NCBI RefSeq assembly: GCF_017876155.1
Contig: NZ_JAGINP010000013.1
Span: 124,001-188,000, forward strand
Reading direction: 5' to 3'
Source of the DNA: Azospirillum rugosum
Lineage (GTDB): Bacteria; Pseudomonadota; Alphaproteobacteria; Azospirillales; Azospirillaceae
DNA: 64,000 bases
Part shown: in pieces, positions 9,563 through 16,959 of the stretch
Layout of the letters: each line of letters opens with the position of its first letter
How positions within the stretch are numbered: the first letter of the stretch is position 1
Notes under the pieces: model-generated
Database searches by the model: none
What the model was told of the DNA's origin: nothing
The model's input: the letters and a program-made list of their open reading frames with translations, nothing else
Program-made: the position numbers and the translations under genes

Positions 9563-10519
9563 TCAGCCCGCCTTGTTCTCGCGATACCGCCGCTCGATGG
9601 CGTCCCACAGCGTGGCTTCCAGCGCCGAGCCATTCAGCCGGTTGATCTCCTGGATGCCGGTCGGCGAGGTCACGTTGATTTCGGTCATGTAGTCGCCGAT
9701 CACGTCGATGCCGACGAACAGCAGACCCTTCTTGCGCAGGACCGGGCCGATGGCCTTGCAGATCTCCTGCTCGCGCGGGGTCAGGTCGGTCTTCTTGGCG
9801 CTGCCGCCGGCGTGGAAGTTGGCGCGCGCCTCGCCGTCCTGGGGCATGCGGCTGACGGCACCGGCCGGCTCGCCGTCGATCAGGATGATGCGCTTGTCGC
9901 CCTGGCGGATCTCCGGCAGGTACTTCTGCACGATCACCGGCTCGCGGTAGAGCTGGGTGAAGAGTTCCAGGAGCGAGCCGAGGTTCTCGTCATCCGGCTT
10001 CAGGTGGAAGACGCCGGCGCCGCCGTTGCCGAACAGCGGCTTGACGATGATGTCCTTGTACTGGGCGCGGAAATCCAGGATGGCCTGCTTGTCGCTGGTG
10101 ATCAGCGTCGGTGGCATCAGGTCGGGGAAGTGGGTGACGAACAGCTTCTCCGGCGCGTTGCGCACCTCGGCCGGGTCGTTCAGCACCAGGACCTTGGGCT
10201 GGATGTGCTCCAGCAGGTGGGTGGCGGTGATGTAGGCCATGTCGAAGGGCGGGTCCTGGCGCATCAGCACCACGTCCATGGTCGACAGGTCCACCAGCTT
10301 GGCCTCGCCCAGCGTGTAGTGGGCGCCCTTCTGCCGGACGACGGTCATCTCCCGCACGCGGGCGGTCAGCGTGTTGCCGGTCAGGCTGAGGTCGCGCGGG
10401 TGGTAGTGGTACAGCGTGTGCCCGCGCTTCTGCGCCTCCAGCGCCATCATGAAGCTCGAGTCCGTGTCGATGTTGATGGACTCGATGGGGTCCATCTGGA
10501 AGGCGACGGCAAGGCTCAT
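9563..10519 (-). CDS. gshB: Glutathione synthetase
   Basis: Joins gamma-glutamylcysteine and glycine using ATP. The 318-residue ATP-grasp protein shows the GshB N-terminal domain ([30 protein letters not shown]) and the ATP-grasp motif [12 protein letters not shown], with [12 protein letters not shown] near the end. ATG 10519 has GGAGA eight bases upstream; an internal ATG nine codons later is possible. It is the last gene of the apparent rsmI-yraN-sirB1-gshB operon. Confidence 0.96.
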   Translation of the reverse strand: MSLAVAFQMDPIESINIDTDSSFMMALEAQKRGHTLYHYHPRDLSLTGNTLTARVREMTVVRQKGAHYTLGEAKLVDLSTMDVVLMRQDPPFDMAYITATHLLEHIQPKVLVLNDPAEVRNAPEKLFVTHFPDLMPPTLITSDKQAILDFRAQYKDIIVKPLFGNGGAGVFHLKPDDENLGSLLELFTQLYREPVIVQKYLPEIRQGDKRIILIDGEPAGAVSRMPQDGEARANFHAGGSAKKTDLTPREQEICKAIGPVLRKKGLLFVGIDVIGDYMTEINVTSPTGIQEINRLNGSALEATLWDAIERRYRENKAG

Positions 10520-10567
10520 GCGGGCAATCTCCGAAACGGGCGTCGTTGGGATTCAGGAAAACGGGCG

Positions 10568-11401
10568 TTAGTTCAGGCGGTTCTTCAACTGCTGGATCAG
10601 CGTGGCGGTCTGGTGGCGGTGCCGGTCGCTGTCGGTCAGCTCCATGAAGGTTTCCAGCGCCGCGATGGCGGCGCCCAGGTTGTTGCTGTGCGCCTCCAGA
10701 AGGCCGGTCTCGCGCCACAGCGACGGCTCCCGGGGAGCGAACAGGCGCATGGCCTCCAGCACCTCCAGCGCCTTGGGCACGTCGTGGGCGGAGAGGTGGC
10801 GCAGCTTGATGTTGTTCTGAAGCCGCAGCAGCACGTCGCGGTTCGACACGGGCTGGTAATGGCCGGGCTCCAGCTCCGCCGCACTCCCGGCGGTGGCCTT
10901 CAGCAGGTCGCGCAGGTCCACGGCGGTGCGCACCTGCCCCTCGTTGAAGGGGTCCAGGATGGCGCGGGCGCCGTCGGCGTCCATGCGGACGAGGAAATGG
11001 CCGGGGAAGTTCAGGCCCATGATCGGCCAGCCCTGCGACCGGGCGGCGTGCATGAACAGGATGCCCAGCGCCACCGGCAGCCCGCGGCGGCGGTCGATGA
11101 CGCGCAGCAGGTTGGCGTTCTGCAAATCGTCGTAGGTGTCGTGGTCGCCGCCGTAGCCGTGCCGCTCCACGATCACCTCGTGCAGCAGGGCGATTCGGGT
11201 CTCCAGGCTGTCGACGGCGGGGTTGGTGCGCTGGGCCAAGTCGTCCACGATGGTCGCGATGTGCCGGCGGTAATCCTCCAGCGCGACGTTCGGCAGTTCC
11301 AGACTGCCGAGCGCCAGGGCGGCCTCCGCCAGGTCGATCTCGTCGTCCGGCTGCTGCCCCACGCGGCGCAGGATCTCGCGGGCTTCGGCGCGGCTGGTCA
11401 A
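10568..11401 (-). CDS. SirB1-family transglutaminase-like/TPR protein
   Basis: A 277-residue protein of the SirB1 (transglutaminase-like fold plus tetratricopeptide-like C-terminus) family. Diagnostic parts are YDDLQNANLLRVIDRRRGLP, VALGILFMHAA and the GLNFPGHFLVRM block. The start is TTG 11401, preceded by a good GAGAGGGA site. It lies 48 bases before gshB and 51 bases after yraN, in the same operon. The molecular function is not established for the family. Confidence 0.82.
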   Translation of the reverse strand: MTSRAEAREILRRVGQQPDDEIDLAEAALALGSLELPNVALEDYRRHIATIVDDLAQRTNPAVDSLETRIALLHEVIVERHGYGGDHDTYDDLQNANLLRVIDRRRGLPVALGILFMHAARSQGWPIMGLNFPGHFLVRMDADGARAILDPFNEGQVRTAVDLRDLLKATAGSAAELEPGHYQPVSNRDVLLRLQNNIKLRHLSAHDVPKALEVLEAMRLFAPREPSLWRETGLLEAHSNNLGAAIAALETFMELTDSDRHRHQTATLIQQLKNRLN

Positions 11402-11452
11402 AAGGGCGTCCCTCTCGATGAAACGGGGCCAGAAAGGATGGGCCTTCCGGTC

Positions 11453-11821
11453 CTAAACGCGCCAGGCGTCCTCAAGGTGGCGCGGCCAGGACCAAGGGGT
11501 AACGAGCATGACGTCGAAGCGCAAGGCATAGCCCGCATATTGGGGGTGCGCGGCCAGATAGACATGCGCGGCGCGCGCAAGCCTGCCGCGCTGCCGGGCG
11601 CTGACCGCCTCGCTGGCGCTGGCCCAGTCGGCGCGCGCCTTCACCTCCACGACGGCCAGCGTCGTGCCGCGCCGGGCCACGATGTCGATCTCGCCCATGG
11701 GCGTGCGCAGGCGGCTGTCCAGGATGCGGTATCCCTTCAGCCGCAGGGCCAGCCGGCACAGCTGCTCGGCGAAGCGCCCGAAGCCCTCGGCCCGGCGGCG
11801 CAGCGCGGTGGGGGCCGTCAC
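11453..11821 (-). CDS. yraN: YraN family (UPF0102) nuclease-fold protein
   Basis: A 122-residue member of UPF0102, predicted to adopt a restriction-endonuclease-like fold. The motif GEIDIVARRGTTLAVVEVKA carries the acidic D and E-x-K residues of that fold. It starts at GTG 11821 and overlaps the rsmI stop by four bases (GTGA), so it is translationally coupled. The pairing of yraN with rsmI is widely conserved; the natural substrate is unknown. Confidence 0.9.
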   Translation of the reverse strand: MTAPTALRRRAEGFGRFAEQLCRLALRLKGYRILDSRLRTPMGEIDIVARRGTTLAVVEVKARADWASASEAVSARQRGRLARAAHVYLAAHPQYAGYALRFDVMLVTPWSWPRHLEDAWRV

Positions 11822-12768
11822 GGCTTCTCCCCCCTCTCCTCCCGCGCCAGCTCCAGCGCGCGGGCGTACACGGCGCGCTTGTGCTGGCCGGTGCGGGCGG
11901 CCACGTCGGCGGCGGCGTCGCGCACCGACAGGCGGGTCAGCGCCTCGCGCAGCAGGGCGTCCACGTCGGCCTCGGTCGGGGCGGCCTCCTCGCCGGGCGG
12001 GCCGATGACCAGCACGACCTCTCCTTTGGGTGGCCCATGCTCCGCGTAATGGGCCGCCAGCTCCGGCAGGGTGCCGCGCCGCACCTCCTCGTACAGCTTG
12101 GTCAGCTCGCGGGCCACGGCAGCCTCGCGCGGCCCCAGGATGTCGGCGAGGTCGGCCAGCGACTCAGGGAGTCGCTGCGGCGACTCGAAGAAGACCAGCG
12201 TGGCCGGCACGCCCTTCAGCTCCCCGGCGGCGGCGCGGCGGGCGCTGCTCTTGTTGGGGAGGAACCCCGCGAACAGGAAGCGGTCGGTCGGCAGGCCGGA
12301 CAGCACCAGCGCGGCCAGCGGGGCCGAGGCGCCGGGCAGGGTGGTGACCGCCACGCCTTCCGCCACGCACTCCCGCACCAGCTTGTAGCCGGGGTCGGAG
12401 ACCAGCGGCGTGCCGGCGTCGGTGACCAGCGCGATGGATTCGCCCGCCTTCATGCGGCCGATCAGGACCGGACGCATCTTGGCCGCGTTGTGTTCATGGT
12501 AGGAGACGAAGGGCGTGTGGATGCCGTGGATGCCCATCAGCTTGGCCGTCACCCGCGTGTCCTCGCAGGCGATGGCGTCGGCGCGCTTCAGCACATCGAG
12601 CGCGCGCAGCGTGATGTCGGCGGCGTTGCCGATGGGGGTCGCGACGACATAAAGGCCGGCGCCGAGTTTACTTGCGGCCCTCGGCTCGCTACCTTCAGCG
12701 TCACTAGAGGCCTGGGGTCCCCGGACGGGATCCTGCGCCGGACCGGATGTGGAGATCGTCGGTGGCAC
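11818..12768 (-). CDS. rsmI: RsmI, 16S rRNA (cytidine1402-2'-O)-methyltransferase
   Basis: RsmI methylates the ribose of C1402 in the ribosomal decoding centre. The SAM-binding tetrapyrrole-methylase fold is clear from GLYVVATPIGNAADIT, VTDAGTPLVSDPGY and GLPTDRFLFAGFLP. Two starts are possible. GTG 12768 (316 residues) barely touches the divergent lipoprotein gene, while ATG 12819 would place 17 extra residues inside that gene's signal-peptide region. I prefer GTG 12768. It is the first gene of the operon continuing to yraN. Confidence 0.9.
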   Translation of the reverse strand: MPPTISTSGPAQDPVRGPQASSDAEGSEPRAASKLGAGLYVVATPIGNAADITLRALDVLKRADAIACEDTRVTAKLMGIHGIHTPFVSYHEHNAAKMRPVLIGRMKAGESIALVTDAGTPLVSDPGYKLVRECVAEGVAVTTLPGASAPLAALVLSGLPTDRFLFAGFLPNKSSARRAAAGELKGVPATLVFFESPQRLPESLADLADILGPREAAVARELTKLYEEVRRGTLPELAAHYAEHGPPKGEVVLVIGPPGEEAAPTEADVDALLREALTRLSVRDAAADVAARTGQHKRAVYARALELAREERGEKP

Positions 12769-13949
12769 GCTTGACAACACCTTTCTCGCGCGCTCGGGGG
12801 CGGCACGCTGCCGCCGCACTGTTGGTTGTTGGCATGCTTTCGGCCTGCTCGTCGAATGTAAAGGCCCCGGCGCCCGTGACTCAAGCGCCTCCAGCCGCCC
12901 CGGTCGTTCCCGTCGAACCGCAGGTTGCCAAGGTGGCGATCCTGCTGCCGCTGTCCGGCCCCAACGCGCAGATTGGCCAGTCCCTGCTGGAGGCGGCGCA
13001 AATGGCGCTGTTCGACCTCGCCGGCGACCGGTTCGAGCTGCTGCCCCGCGACACCAAGGGGACGCCGAACGGCGCCGCCGACGCCGCCCGGCAGGCGGTT
13101 TCGGAGGGGGCGCGCCTGATCCTCGGCCCGCTGTTCGCCGCCGACGTGGCGGCGGTGCGGCCCATCGCCCAGAACGCGAACGTGGAGGTGCTGGCCTTCA
13201 CCAACGACTGGACCCAGGCCGGCAACGGCACCTACGTCATGGGCTTCGTGCCCGGCGACCAGGTGAACCGCGTGGTCGGCTTCGCCAAGTCCCGCGGGGT
13301 CACCCGCTATGTGGCGCTCGCCCCGCGCAACGCCTACGGCGACGCGGTGGTCACCGCGCTCCAGAACACGACCCGGCAGCTCGGCGGGCAGGTGGCGCAG
13401 GTGGAGCGCTACGACCCGGCGGTGACCGACCTCAGCCTGCCGGCCAAGCAGGTGACCCAGGCGGGCGTGCAGCCGCAGGCGGTGATGCTGGCCGAAGGCG
13501 GCCCGCGCGCCCAGGGGCTGGCCAACGCGCTGGCCGCCAACGGTGTCAACCCGCAGCAGGTGCGGCTGCTCGGCACCGGCCTGTGGGACGACCCGACCCT
13601 GGGGCAGGAGCCGGCGCTGAACGGCGCCTGGTTCGCCGCCCCGGCGCCGCAGACCCGCGCCGACTTCGAGCAGCGCTTCGAGCAGACCTACGGGCACAAG
13701 CCGCCGCGCATCGCGACGCTGTCCTACGACGCGACGGCGATCGCCGCGGTGCTGACCAAGATGAACGCCGCGGCCCCGTTCGACCGCACGGCGCTGACCA
13801 ACCCCAGCGGTTTCGAGGGCATGGACGGCCTGTTCCGCCTGCGCCCGAACGGGCAGGTGGAGCGCGCGCTGGCCGTGCTGGAGGTCGCCCCCAATGGCGC
13901 CCGCGTCCTCGACCCGGCGCCGTCCAGCTTCGAACTGCTGGGGCAGTGA
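12762..13949 (+). CDS. LpoA-like penicillin-binding protein activator, lipoprotein
   Basis: A 395-residue predicted lipoprotein. A basic n-region (RARGRH), hydrophobic stretch (AAAALLVVGML) and lipobox LSAC (C29) are followed by a Pro/Ala linker. The rest is a periplasmic-binding-protein type I fold (KVAILLPLSGPNAQIGQSLL, LILGPLFAADVAAV), as in LpoA. GTG 12762 is chosen because GGAGA lies six bases before it; ATG 12747 is in frame but lacks a site. Divergence from rsmI echoes E. coli yraM(lpoA)/yraL. Unlike E. coli LpoA, the N-terminal TPR domain is absent. Confidence 0.85.
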   Translation: MARLTTPFSRARGRHAAAALLVVGMLSACSSNVKAPAPVTQAPPAAPVVPVEPQVAKVAILLPLSGPNAQIGQSLLEAAQMALFDLAGDRFELLPRDTKGTPNGAADAARQAVSEGARLILGPLFAADVAAVRPIAQNANVEVLAFTNDWTQAGNGTYVMGFVPGDQVNRVVGFAKSRGVTRYVALAPRNAYGDAVVTALQNTTRQLGGQVAQVERYDPAVTDLSLPAKQVTQAGVQPQAVMLAEGGPRAQGLANALAANGVNPQQVRLLGTGLWDDPTLGQEPALNGAWFAAPAPQTRADFEQRFEQTYGHKPPRIATLSYDATAIAAVLTKMNAAAPFDRTALTNPSGFEGMDGLFRLRPNGQVERALAVLEVAPNGARVLDPAPSSFELLGQ

Positions 13950-13955
13950 GGGAAA

Positions 13956-13980
13956 GCCCTTCCCCTGGCGGGGGAAGGGC
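13956..13980. terminator. Hairpin between convergent LpoA-like and phasin genes
   Basis: GCCCTTCCCC (13956-13965) pairs perfectly with GGGGAAGGGC (13971-13980). It sits six bases after one stop codon and eight bases before the other, so it may stop transcription from both sides. No T-run follows. Confidence 0.5.
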
Positions 13981-13988
13981 GGAACTTG

Positions 13989-14504
13989 CTAGGAGTTCGC
14001 CCGCGCCAGACGGCGGGCGTTGGCCCGGACGGTGCGGTAGGCCGGGGTCATGCCGGCGTGGGTCAAGTCGGCGGCCGACTCGACCAGGTAGATGGCGGCG
14101 TGCAGGCCGGCCTCGAAGGACTCGGTCAGGGCGCGGCGCTGAAGCTCGATGAGGTCGGCGGGGGAGCGGCACTGGCCGAGACCGGTGACCAGATGCATCG
14201 CCGTCTGCAACTGGCCCTGGACCAGGGTGAACCAGGCCTGGTGCGCCTCGCCCACGCCCTTGGCGACGGCGTGGGTGGCCTCCACCATCGCCTCCACCTT
14301 TTCCGAGCCCATGCGGATGAACTCCGGGTTGGCGAGGTCGATGGGATTGCCGAGCGCTGCGGCCATCATGGCGGTGCGGTAGCCGATGGTCTGGGCGGCG
14401 GCCACGCCCATTTCCCCGGTCTTGACGCTGGTGCGGGTCAAGTCCCCCGCCACCGCGAGCAGGCGTTCCGTCGGTTCGCCGTTGCCGGCCTTGCGTCTCG
14501 CCAT
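13989..14504 (-). CDS. Phasin family protein
   Basis: A 171-residue, largely helical protein of the phasin (PHB granule surface) family. A conserved central stretch (NPEFIRMGSEKVEAM) and amphipathic helices with many Ala/Leu residues fit this family. ATG 14504 (MARRKAGNG) has GAGG upstream; an ATG five codons earlier is less likely. It is separated from metZ by a terminator, so it is probably transcribed alone. Together with the PHB depolymerase gene at 43 kb, it shows polyhydroxybutyrate storage. Confidence 0.8.
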   Translation of the reverse strand: MARRKAGNGEPTERLLAVAGDLTRTSVKTGEMGVAAAQTIGYRTAMMAAALGNPIDLANPEFIRMGSEKVEAMVEATHAVAKGVGEAHQAWFTLVQGQLQTAMHLVTGLGQCRSPADLIELQRRALTESFEAGLHAAIYLVESAADLTHAGMTPAYRTVRANARRLARANS

Positions 14505-14520
14505 AACCCTGCACCTCATC

Positions 14521-14574
14521 CGGAAAAGAAAAGACCCGGAGCCAACGCTGCACTGCAGCATTTGGTTCCGGGTC
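14521..14574 (-). terminator. Intrinsic terminator after metZ
   Basis: A long hairpin (GACCCGGA at 14533-14540 with TCCGGGTC at 14567-14574, plus inner pairs GCTGCA/TGCAGC) is followed on the minus strand by TTTTCTTTTCC. It separates metZ from the phasin gene. Confidence 0.85.
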
Positions 14575-14636
14575 GATCCTTACAATGAGATGCGCCCACG
14601 CGTCCAGCGCGCGGTTGGGCCATCAGATCGCGGCCA

Positions 14637-15845
14637 TCAGATCGCGGCCAGGGCGCGGTCCAGGTCCTCGATGATGTCCTGGGCGTCCTCCAGCCCGACG
14701 GACAGGCGCAGCAGGTTCGGCGTGATGTTCGCCGCCACCTTCTCCTCCGGCGTCAGCTTGGAGTGGGTGGTGGTGTCCGGGTGGGTGATCAGGCTCTTCG
14801 CGTCGCCCAGGTTGTTGGAGATCATCACCATCTGGAGGTCGTTCAGCGCCCGGAAGGCTTCCGCCTTGCCGCCCTTCAGGAAGATGGACAGCATGGTGCC
14901 GCCGCCGGTCATCTGGCTGCGGACGAGGTCGTGCTGGGGGTGACTGACCAGGCCCGGGTAGAGCACGCGCTCGACCTTCGCGTGGCCTTCCAGGAACTCC
15001 GCGACCTTCAGGGCGGACGCGCTCTGCGCCGCGACGCGCAGCTCCAGCGTCTCCAGCCCCTTCAGCAGGATCCAGGCGTTGAAGGGCGAAATGGTCGGGC
15101 CGGTGTGGCGCAGGTAAGGATGGATCACCTCCGCCCCGTACTTCTTGTCGTTGGTCAGGATGACGCCGCCCAGACAGCGACCCTGGCCGTCGATGTGCTT
15201 GGTGGCCGAATAGACGACCACGTCGGCGCCCATTTCGAACGGGCGCTGGAGAACCGGCGTGGCGAAGGCATTGTCCACCACCACCTTGGCCCCGGCCTTG
15301 TGGGCGAGCGCGCTGACGGCGCGCAGATCCACGACCTCAAGGCCCGGGTTGCTCGGCGTCTCCAGGAACACGGCCTGGGTCGGCTTGGACAGGGCGGCCT
15401 CCCACTGGGAAAGGTCGGTGCCGTCGACGAACACCGCTTCCACGCCGAAGCGGGCCGACAGCTCCTTGATCACCCAGTAGCAAGAGATGAACAGCGAGCG
15501 CGGCGCCACGATGCGGTCGCCGTGGCGCAGGTTGCACCAGAGTGCCGCGTGCACAGCGGCCATGCCGGTGGTGGTGGCGTAGGCCCATTCCGCGCCCTCG
15601 TACTCCGCCAGCCGGTCCTCGAACATGGCGGTGGTCGGGTTGCGGAAGCGCGAATAGACATGGCGGCTGCCGTCGTTGGCGAAGGCGTGCTCCGCCTCCT
15701 CGGCCGAGCCGTAGACGTAGCCGGAGGTCTGGAACAGCGCCTCGGAGGTCTCGTCGAAGCCGGAGCGGCGGATGCCGCCGTGGACCAGCTTGGAACGGGG
15801 ACGGAGCCCGGCGACGTTCGGAGTGCGATGATCGGTGCGTGCCAT
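14637..15845 (-). CDS. metZ: O-succinylhomoserine sulfhydrylase
   Basis: A PLP-dependent Cys/Met metabolism enzyme that makes homocysteine from O-succinylhomoserine and sulphide. The PLP lysine lies in YSATKHIDGQGR, with YSRFRNPT and ETPSNPGLEVVDL also conserved. Length (402 residues) and the N-terminus MARTDHRTPN fit MetZ better than cystathionine beta- or gamma-lyases. ATG 15845 was chosen because longer frames run into the riboswitch. Expression is likely controlled by the upstream SAM-II riboswitch. A 14-bp tandem duplication (ATCAGATCGCGGCC) spans the stop codon region at 14620-14649. Confidence 0.93.
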   Translation of the reverse strand: MARTDHRTPNVAGLRPRSKLVHGGIRRSGFDETSEALFQTSGYVYGSAEEAEHAFANDGSRHVYSRFRNPTTAMFEDRLAEYEGAEWAYATTTGMAAVHAALWCNLRHGDRIVAPRSLFISCYWVIKELSARFGVEAVFVDGTDLSQWEAALSKPTQAVFLETPSNPGLEVVDLRAVSALAHKAGAKVVVDNAFATPVLQRPFEMGADVVVYSATKHIDGQGRCLGGVILTNDKKYGAEVIHPYLRHTGPTISPFNAWILLKGLETLELRVAAQSASALKVAEFLEGHAKVERVLYPGLVSHPQHDLVRSQMTGGGTMLSIFLKGGKAEAFRALNDLQMVMISNNLGDAKSLITHPDTTTHSKLTPEEKVAANITPNLLRLSVGLEDAQDIIEDLDRALAAI

Positions 15846-15890
15846 GACCGCTTGATTCCCTTTGTCCGCCGGCGGGGCCGACCGGCCAAA

Positions 15891-15922
15891 CAAAAAACGC
15901 CCCGACCGTTCGGGTCGAGGCG
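15891..15922 (-). terminator. Riboswitch-linked intrinsic terminator before metZ
   Basis: On the minus strand GCCTCGACC pairs with GGTCGGGGC around a CGAAC-type loop, directly followed by TTTTTT. It lies 15 bases after the SAM-II aptamer and 45 bases before the metZ start, the position expected of a riboswitch expression platform. Confidence 0.85.
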
Positions 15923-15936
15923 CGGATGCGGCTCGG

Positions 15937-15995
15937 ACCTTTTTAGCGGGTTGTTTTACGTGGCCCGCAAGCCGGTCGACCAAATCACCACGTGC
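15937..15995 (-). ncRNA. SAM-II riboswitch aptamer
   Basis: The minus strand shows the SAM-II (metA-type) consensus in order: P1 strand ACGTGG, then TGATTTG, a short P2a region, CTTGCGGG, the P1 partner CCACGT, an A-rich linker, and the diagnostic GCTAAAAAGG that closes the pseudoknot. P1 pairs 15993-15988 with 15963-15958. SAM-II riboswitches are compact H-type pseudoknots found mostly in Alphaproteobacteria ahead of metA/metZ-type genes. SAM binding would be expected to reduce metZ expression. The call rests on motif recognition by eye. Confidence 0.88.
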
Positions 15996-16000
15996 ACCGC

Positions 16001-16029
16001 TTTTAGGACCCGCGGCGTCCCCCCGTCAA
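16001..16029 (-). promoter_or_regulatory. Likely metZ promoter
   Basis: On the minus strand TTGACG (16029-16024) is separated by exactly 17 bases from CTAAAA (16006-16001). A start site about seven bases further on, near 15994, would place the 5' end of the transcript right at the first base pair of the SAM-II aptamer. Confidence 0.6.
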
Positions 16030-16183
16030 GACCGAAGCGCGGGTCTTGGCGCGCATGGCTGCGTCAACAACCCGCAGGCGTATGCGCCCGGCGTCCCTTG
16101 CCCGGTGCGGGTTGCGGTTGGATCATAAGGCCAGCCGACCAGGGACCGCCGGCCGGGGCTCACCGACCAGGAAGTGCGCAACG

Positions 16184-16612
16184 ATGCAGTATCGCCTGGA
16201 CAACGAGGAACACTTCGCCCGCCTCGTGCTGACCGGCCGCTTCACCGGCCTAGACGCCGACCCGGTGCGCCGGGTGATCGCCGACCTGAAGCAGGGGCAG
16301 GGGCGGCATTGCCTGCTCGACCTCACGGGGCTGGAGTTCATCGACAGCGCCGGCATCGGCATGCTTCTGGTCATCAACGGGGAGGCCGCGTCGGCCGGCA
16401 AGCATCTGGCGATGCTGTCGGGCAGTGGGCAGGTGCGGAAAACCGTCGAGCTGACCCGGATCGCCATGATCATCCCGGTCTTCGAAACGGTCGGCGACTA
16501 TCTCACCGTCCAAGTGCCGGAGGCCGTGCTGGCCGCGGCCCACCCCTGCGCTCCCGGCGAGGATCCGCTGGCCGTCGCCGCCCGCGCGCTGAAGGTCACC
16601 GCCGGTCGGTAG
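16184..16612 (+). CDS. STAS-domain protein (anti-sigma factor antagonist type)
   Basis: A 142-residue protein with one STAS domain. The conserved core LLDLTGLEFIDSAGIGMLLV contains the serine (in DSAGIG) that is phosphorylated in SpoIIAA-like antagonists. A tail of about 40 residues follows the domain. ATG 16184 has AGGAAG about ten bases upstream. No anti-sigma kinase or PP2C phosphatase gene is adjacent, so its partner is unknown. It could act in the general stress response or in a two-component/partner-switch pathway. Confidence 0.8.
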   Translation: MQYRLDNEEHFARLVLTGRFTGLDADPVRRVIADLKQGQGRHCLLDLTGLEFIDSAGIGMLLVINGEAASAGKHLAMLSGSGQVRKTVELTRIAMIIPVFETVGDYLTVQVPEAVLAAAHPCAPGEDPLAVAARALKVTAGR

Positions 16613-16697
16613 CCGGGCCTTCCGGATAGGGGACTCGCGCCGGGGTGGCGTGGTCCCCATGTCCGGACATGTCCGTTCCATGCGGGGGAGGCACAGG

Positions 16698-16880
16698 ATG
16701 GTTCATCTTCGGGACACGCTGAAATCGGAGGCCGCGAAGGCCGCCGCGCGCGAGGGCCGCTCGCTCGACCAGTTCGTGAACGAGGCCGTCGAGGAAAAGC
16801 TTCGCCACACGCGCCACGTCACCACCATCCAGGATCGCGGCGCGCCCCTGGAGGACGACGGAGTCGAAGCGGCGCGGTAA
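16698..16880 (+). CDS. Small ribbon-helix-helix-like protein
   Basis: A 60-residue protein, MVHLRDTLKSEAAKAAAREG and onward, containing SLDQFVNEAVEEKL, which matches the helix-helix part of Arc/HicB-type RHH proteins (E-G-x-S-L-x-Q-F-V-N-x-A-x-x-E-K). It has a strong GGGGGAG site seven bases before ATG 16698. RHH proteins of this kind are often antitoxins, but no toxin gene is adjacent on either side. A role as a solitary DNA-binding protein is equally possible. Confidence 0.7.
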   Translation: MVHLRDTLKSEAAKAAAREGRSLDQFVNEAVEEKLRHTRHVTTIQDRGAPLEDDGVEAAR

Positions 16881-16886
16881 AGAAAA

Positions 16887-16950
16887 TCACCACAGAGACA
16901 CGGAGACACAGAGATATCCGCCCCTCTGTGTCTCCGTGTCTCTGTGGTGA
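16887..16950. repeat. Perfect 27-bp inverted repeat, 'CACCACAGAGACACGGAG' family
   Basis: Arms 16887-16913 and 16924-16950 are exact reverse complements (TCACCACAGAGACACGGAGA...) with a ten-base loop. It lies between the convergent RHH gene and the 1164-residue oxidoreductase gene and probably terminates both. A second copy with one mismatch is at 21736-21801, also between convergent genes. Confidence 0.85.
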
Positions 16951-16959
16951 AAACCAGCG

